Origin: Shewanella sp. MBTL60-112-B2
Lineage (GTDB): Bacteria; Pseudomonadota; Gammaproteobacteria; Enterobacterales; Shewanellaceae
Assembly: GCF_019655055.1 (NCBI RefSeq)
Contig: NZ_BPFA01000034.1
Location: 1 to 53,222, forward strand
Length of the DNA stretch: 53,222 nt
Direction: 5' to 3'
Under the pieces are notes generated by a model, which worked only from the letters and a program-made list of their open reading frames with translations, searched no databases and had not been told where the DNA came from. Position 1 is the stretch's first letter, and every line of letters starts with the position of its first letter. Of this stretch, positions 50,733 through 53,222 are shown piece after piece. Position numbers and translations under genes: made by a program.

Positions 50733-52076
50733 ATGAGCTGCGAAATGACTCTTGATAGTTTTCTTTCTACCGTTGCTGAGCGTAACCCTAACCAGCCTGA
50801 GTTTTTGCAAGCGGTTAAAGAAGTACTCACTTCTATCTGGCCTTTTGTTGCTGCCCACCCTGAATATTTAAATGCTGGCATTTTAGATCGCCTAGTTGAG
50901 CCTGAGCGTTTGATCCAGTTCCGTGTTTCTTGGGTAGATGATAGCGGCAAGGTGCAAGTTAACCGCGCTTTCCGTATTCAACACAACTCATCAATTGGTC
51001 CATTTAAAGGTGGTATGCGTTTTCATCCGTCAGTTAACCAGTCGGTACTGAAGTTCTTAGCTTTCGAGCAAACCTTTAAAAACGCATTAACCACATTGCC
51101 AATGGGTGGTGGTAAGGGCGGTAGCGATTTCGATCCTAAAGGAAAGAGCGACGGCGAGGTCATGCGTTTCTGTCAGGCTCTAATGTTTGAACTGCATCGC
51201 CACCTAGGTGCAGACACAGATGTGCCTGCAGGCGATATTGGTGTGGGCGCACGTGAAGTGGGCTACATGACAGGCATGATGAAGAAACTGACCAACAGTG
51301 CTGAGTGCGTGTTTACTGGTAAAGGCTTGACGTTCGGTGGTAGCTTAATCCGCCCTGAAGCGACTGGATATGGTCTGCTGTATTTCGTTGAAGCTATGCT
51401 AAAAGCCAAGGGCGAATCCTTAGAAGGCAAAACCGTTACCGTTTCTGGTTCTGGTAACGTAGCTCAGTACGCAATCGAAAAAGCGATGGAGATGGGTGGT
51501 AAGGTCATTACTGCATCTGATTCTAGTGGTGTAGTGTTCGATCCAGAAGGCTTCACTACTGAAAAACTTGCTAAGCTGATGGAAGTTAAAAACGACCGCC
51601 GTGGACGAGTTGCCGATTACGCCTATGAGAATGGTCTAGAGTATGTCACCGGCGGTACACCATGGCAATTTGCTGCTGACGTTGCGCTGCCTTGTGCAAC
51701 TCAAAATGAGTTAGATGCTGAACATGCTGTAATGTTGATTGAAAACGGTGTGCAAATTGTCGCAGAGGGAGCGAACATGCCAAGTACAGCAGAAGCTATC
51801 ACTTTAATGCATGAGGCAAAGGTGCTATTTGCACCAGGTAAGGCAGCTAACGCTGGTGGTGTTGCTACATCAGGTTTAGAGATGAGCCAAAATGCATTGC
51901 GTTTAAGCTGGAGCCGAGAGGAAGTGGATATGCGTCTACGAGATATCATGTACTCAATCCATGCAACTTGTGAACAGTATGGCCGTGAAGACAATCATAT
52001 TAATTATGAGTTAGGTGCTAACGTTGCAGGCTTTGTGAAGGTTGCCGATGCGATGAAGGCGCAGGGCGTCTACTAA
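50733..52076 (+). CDS. gdhA: GdhA, glutamate dehydrogenase
   Basis: A 447-residue hexameric-type glutamate dehydrogenase, probably NADP-linked, making glutamate from 2-oxoglutarate and ammonium. The active-site region GGGKGGSDFDPKGKSD, substrate segment IGPFKGGMRFHPSVN and Rossmann motif VSGSGNVAQYAIEKA are intact. A single gene followed by a terminator. Confidence 0.95.
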   Translation: MSCEMTLDSFLSTVAERNPNQPEFLQAVKEVLTSIWPFVAAHPEYLNAGILDRLVEPERLIQFRVSWVDDSGKVQVNRAFRIQHNSSIGPFKGGMRFHPSVNQSVLKFLAFEQTFKNALTTLPMGGGKGGSDFDPKGKSDGEVMRFCQALMFELHRHLGADTDVPAGDIGVGAREVGYMTGMMKKLTNSAECVFTGKGLTFGGSLIRPEATGYGLLYFVEAMLKAKGESLEGKTVTVSGSGNVAQYAIEKAMEMGGKVITASDSSGVVFDPEGFTTEKLAKLMEVKNDRRGRVADYAYENGLEYVTGGTPWQFAADVALPCATQNELDAEHAVMLIENGVQIVAEGANMPSTAEAITLMHEAKVLFAPGKAANAGGVATSGLEMSQNALRLSWSREEVDMRLRDIMYSIHATCEQYGREDNHINYELGANVAGFVKVADAMKAQGVY

Positions 52077-52099
52077 GCTATCTATATTGAATGTTTTGA

Positions 52100-52123
52100 A
52101 AAGGGCCTTTAGGCCCTTTTTTC
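52100..52123 (+). terminator. Terminator of gdhA
   Basis: AAAAGGGCC-TTTA-GGCCCTTTT followed by TTCG, 23 bases after the gdhA stop. Confidence 0.85.
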
Positions 52124-52498
52124 GTTTTATCTTTCGAACTATAGACCGTTGTAATGGGAAGGTCGCTGGATGAGTCGATACTGTATTAAATGATAAGGTT
52201 AGCTTTGGGCCGTTTAATTGAAAAGACATTACCTTTATACATTATCTTATCTGGTACAAGAGGTATAAAGTCAAAGTATGGGCTTATATAAGTATCATTT
52301 TTGATTTTGGGCTTGAAAAGGGACGATCCGAGTTTTTCAGGTATTGAATAATGCCATAAAGTGAGGGGCTACTAGTGAATGAGTGCGAAGAAATGTAGTT
52401 ATTAGCAGCTGATTGTGCATAACTCTGTGTGTAAACTGTTGCTTGGCTGTGCCTTGTAAGGGTATAAAAATTAAATGTATTTTTGTTTCAAAAAGCCC

Positions 52499-52526
52499 TT
52501 GCACTCAGATCAAAACTCCCTATAAT
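52499..52526 (+). promoter_or_regulatory. Candidate rRNA operon promoter, upstream
   Basis: TTGCAC (52499-52504), 16-base spacer, TATAAT (52521-52526), then a GC-rich discriminator (GCGC). The upstream sequence is A/T-rich, as in UP elements. The 370 or so bases between the gdhA terminator and this site hold no visible gene. Confidence 0.7.
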
Positions 52527-52725
52527 GCGCATCCACTGACACGGCACAGCAGGCCAACTAGCTAAACGAAAGGTTAGATAGAACGGGACTTGCAGCAGCG
52601 TTAGAGAGATTAACTTCTACGGAAATTAACCTCAGGTGACAATCGCTTTAAGAGCTTCGAATGATGGTTGTTAACACGAGAGTGAACAAAGAATCATCGC
52701 TTGAAAAACTTCTTAAAATAAGCGC

Positions 52726-52753
52726 TTGACGCCGACACTAGGAAGTGTAGAAT
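52726..52753 (+). promoter_or_regulatory. Candidate rRNA operon promoter, downstream
   Basis: TTGACG (52726-52731), 16-base spacer, TAGAAT (52748-52753), followed by ACGCCTCC. It lies about 260 bases before the 16S start. An ORF overlapping this leader is chance. Confidence 0.7.
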
Positions 52754-52825
52754 ACGCCTCCTCAGCCAAACGACCTAAGCGTCTAAGGCGCCATTTTGAA
52801 AGGCTTAGCCTTGATAGAAGTGGCA

Positions 52826-52839
52826 CGCTCTTTAACAAT
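52826..52839 (+). promoter_or_regulatory. rRNA leader boxA antitermination site
   Basis: CGCTCTTTAACAAT matches the boxA consensus TGCTCTTTAACA and sits in the usual place in the rRNA leader. Confidence 0.75.
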
Positions 52840-53011
52840 ATGACAAGCAAATCTGTGTGGACACTCACAGAGATTAAGTTATTCGAAATTACTTCTCACG
52901 AAGTAATCAAAAAATTACTTAATGAATGAGTGTTCATAGCAATATGTAATACAGAATTCGTTGAGCCGCTGATTTAGCCTTACTTGTAAGGTGGATGAAG
53001 CAAAAAACTTT

Positions 53012-53222
53012 AATTGAAGAGTTTGATCATGGCTCAGATTGAACGCTGGCGGCAGGCCTAACACATGCAAGTCGAGCGGTAACACAAGGGAGCTTGCTCC
53101 TGAGGTGACGAGCGGCGGACGGGTGAGTAATGCCTAGGTATCTGCCCAGTCGAGGGGGATAACAGTTGGAAACGACTGCTAATACCGCATACGCCCTACG
53201 GGGGAAAGGAGGGGACCTTCGG
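53012..53222 (+). rRNA. 16S ribosomal RNA, 5' part (runs off the window)
   Basis: AATTGAAGAGTTTGATCATGGCTCAG and the following GAACGCTGGCGGCAGGCCTAACACATGCAAGTCGAGCGG are the universal gammaproteobacterial 16S 5' end. Only the first 211 or so bases are present. Confidence 0.97.

Noticed and set aside
52726..52929. 67-codon frame before the 16S gene
   Set aside because: It lies over the rRNA promoter and boxA leader and has no ribosome binding site.

Overview
The window looks like a chromosomal segment of a marine gammaproteobacterium, most likely Shewanella. The reasons are the SirA-type octahaem sulfite reductase locus described from that genus, a ubiD-fre pair, a Shewanella-style ribose operon, and the gdhA/rRNA neighbourhood. 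The species cannot be named from the sequence alone.

Layout. (1) 0.4-11.9 kb is a complete eleven-gene sulfite-respiration cluster: octahaem cytochrome SirA, a periplasmic rhodanese, an FKBP isomerase with a Met/Gly-rich tail, the haem-lyase TPR subunit SirG, the menaquinol oxidase SirC/SirD, a NosL/NosD/NosF/NosY-like copper-supply set, and a membrane-anchored winged-helix regulator. (2) 11.9-15.1 kb is accessory DNA: a dense array of small hairpins, an unknown coiled-coil membrane protein, and a RAYT/Y1 transposase whose 5' end is present three times. (3) 15.1-17.2 kb holds an Imm11-like small protein and a lipoprotein with 19 leucine-rich repeats of 22 residues. (4) 17.3-23.6 kb holds a TauE/SafE-type anion (sulfite) exporter on the minus strand, the folate-independent methionine synthase pair mesX-mesD, and a 929-residue protein of unknown function. 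(5) 24.3-35.7 kb is a second, complete, collinear and diverged copy of the eleven-gene sulfite cluster. (6) 36.1-42.2 kb is the ribose operon rbsDACBK with its LacI-type repressor rbsR and two perfect operators. (7) 42.3-48.9 kb holds fre and ubiD (minus strand), a secreted Tyr/Arg-rich protein, a HEPN-like membrane protein, a GNAT acetyltransferase, a thioredoxin-fold lipoprotein and an aromatic amino acid permease. (8) 49.0-50.4 kb holds two identical tRNA-Ser(UGA) genes inside a degenerate array of tRNA 3' remnants and terminators. (9) 50.7-53.2 kb holds gdhA, two candidate rRNA promoters with a boxA, and the first 211 or so bases of a 16S rRNA gene.

How the sulfite clusters should work, from the family literature: SirD/SirC take electrons from menaquinol and pass them to SirA, which reduces sulfite to sulfide at a haem/copper centre. 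SirG helps attach the eighth haem at the unusual CX12NKGCH site. The NosLDFY-like proteins, and perhaps the Met-rich FKBP tail, supply copper.

The most interesting signals are the tandem duplication with very uneven divergence among genes; intercistronic hairpins that sit at the same places in both copies although their stem sequences differ, one of them around a conserved loop; a shared two-block motif upstream of both sirA genes; the hairpin arrays bordering the transposase region; and the tRNA-Ser remnant array.
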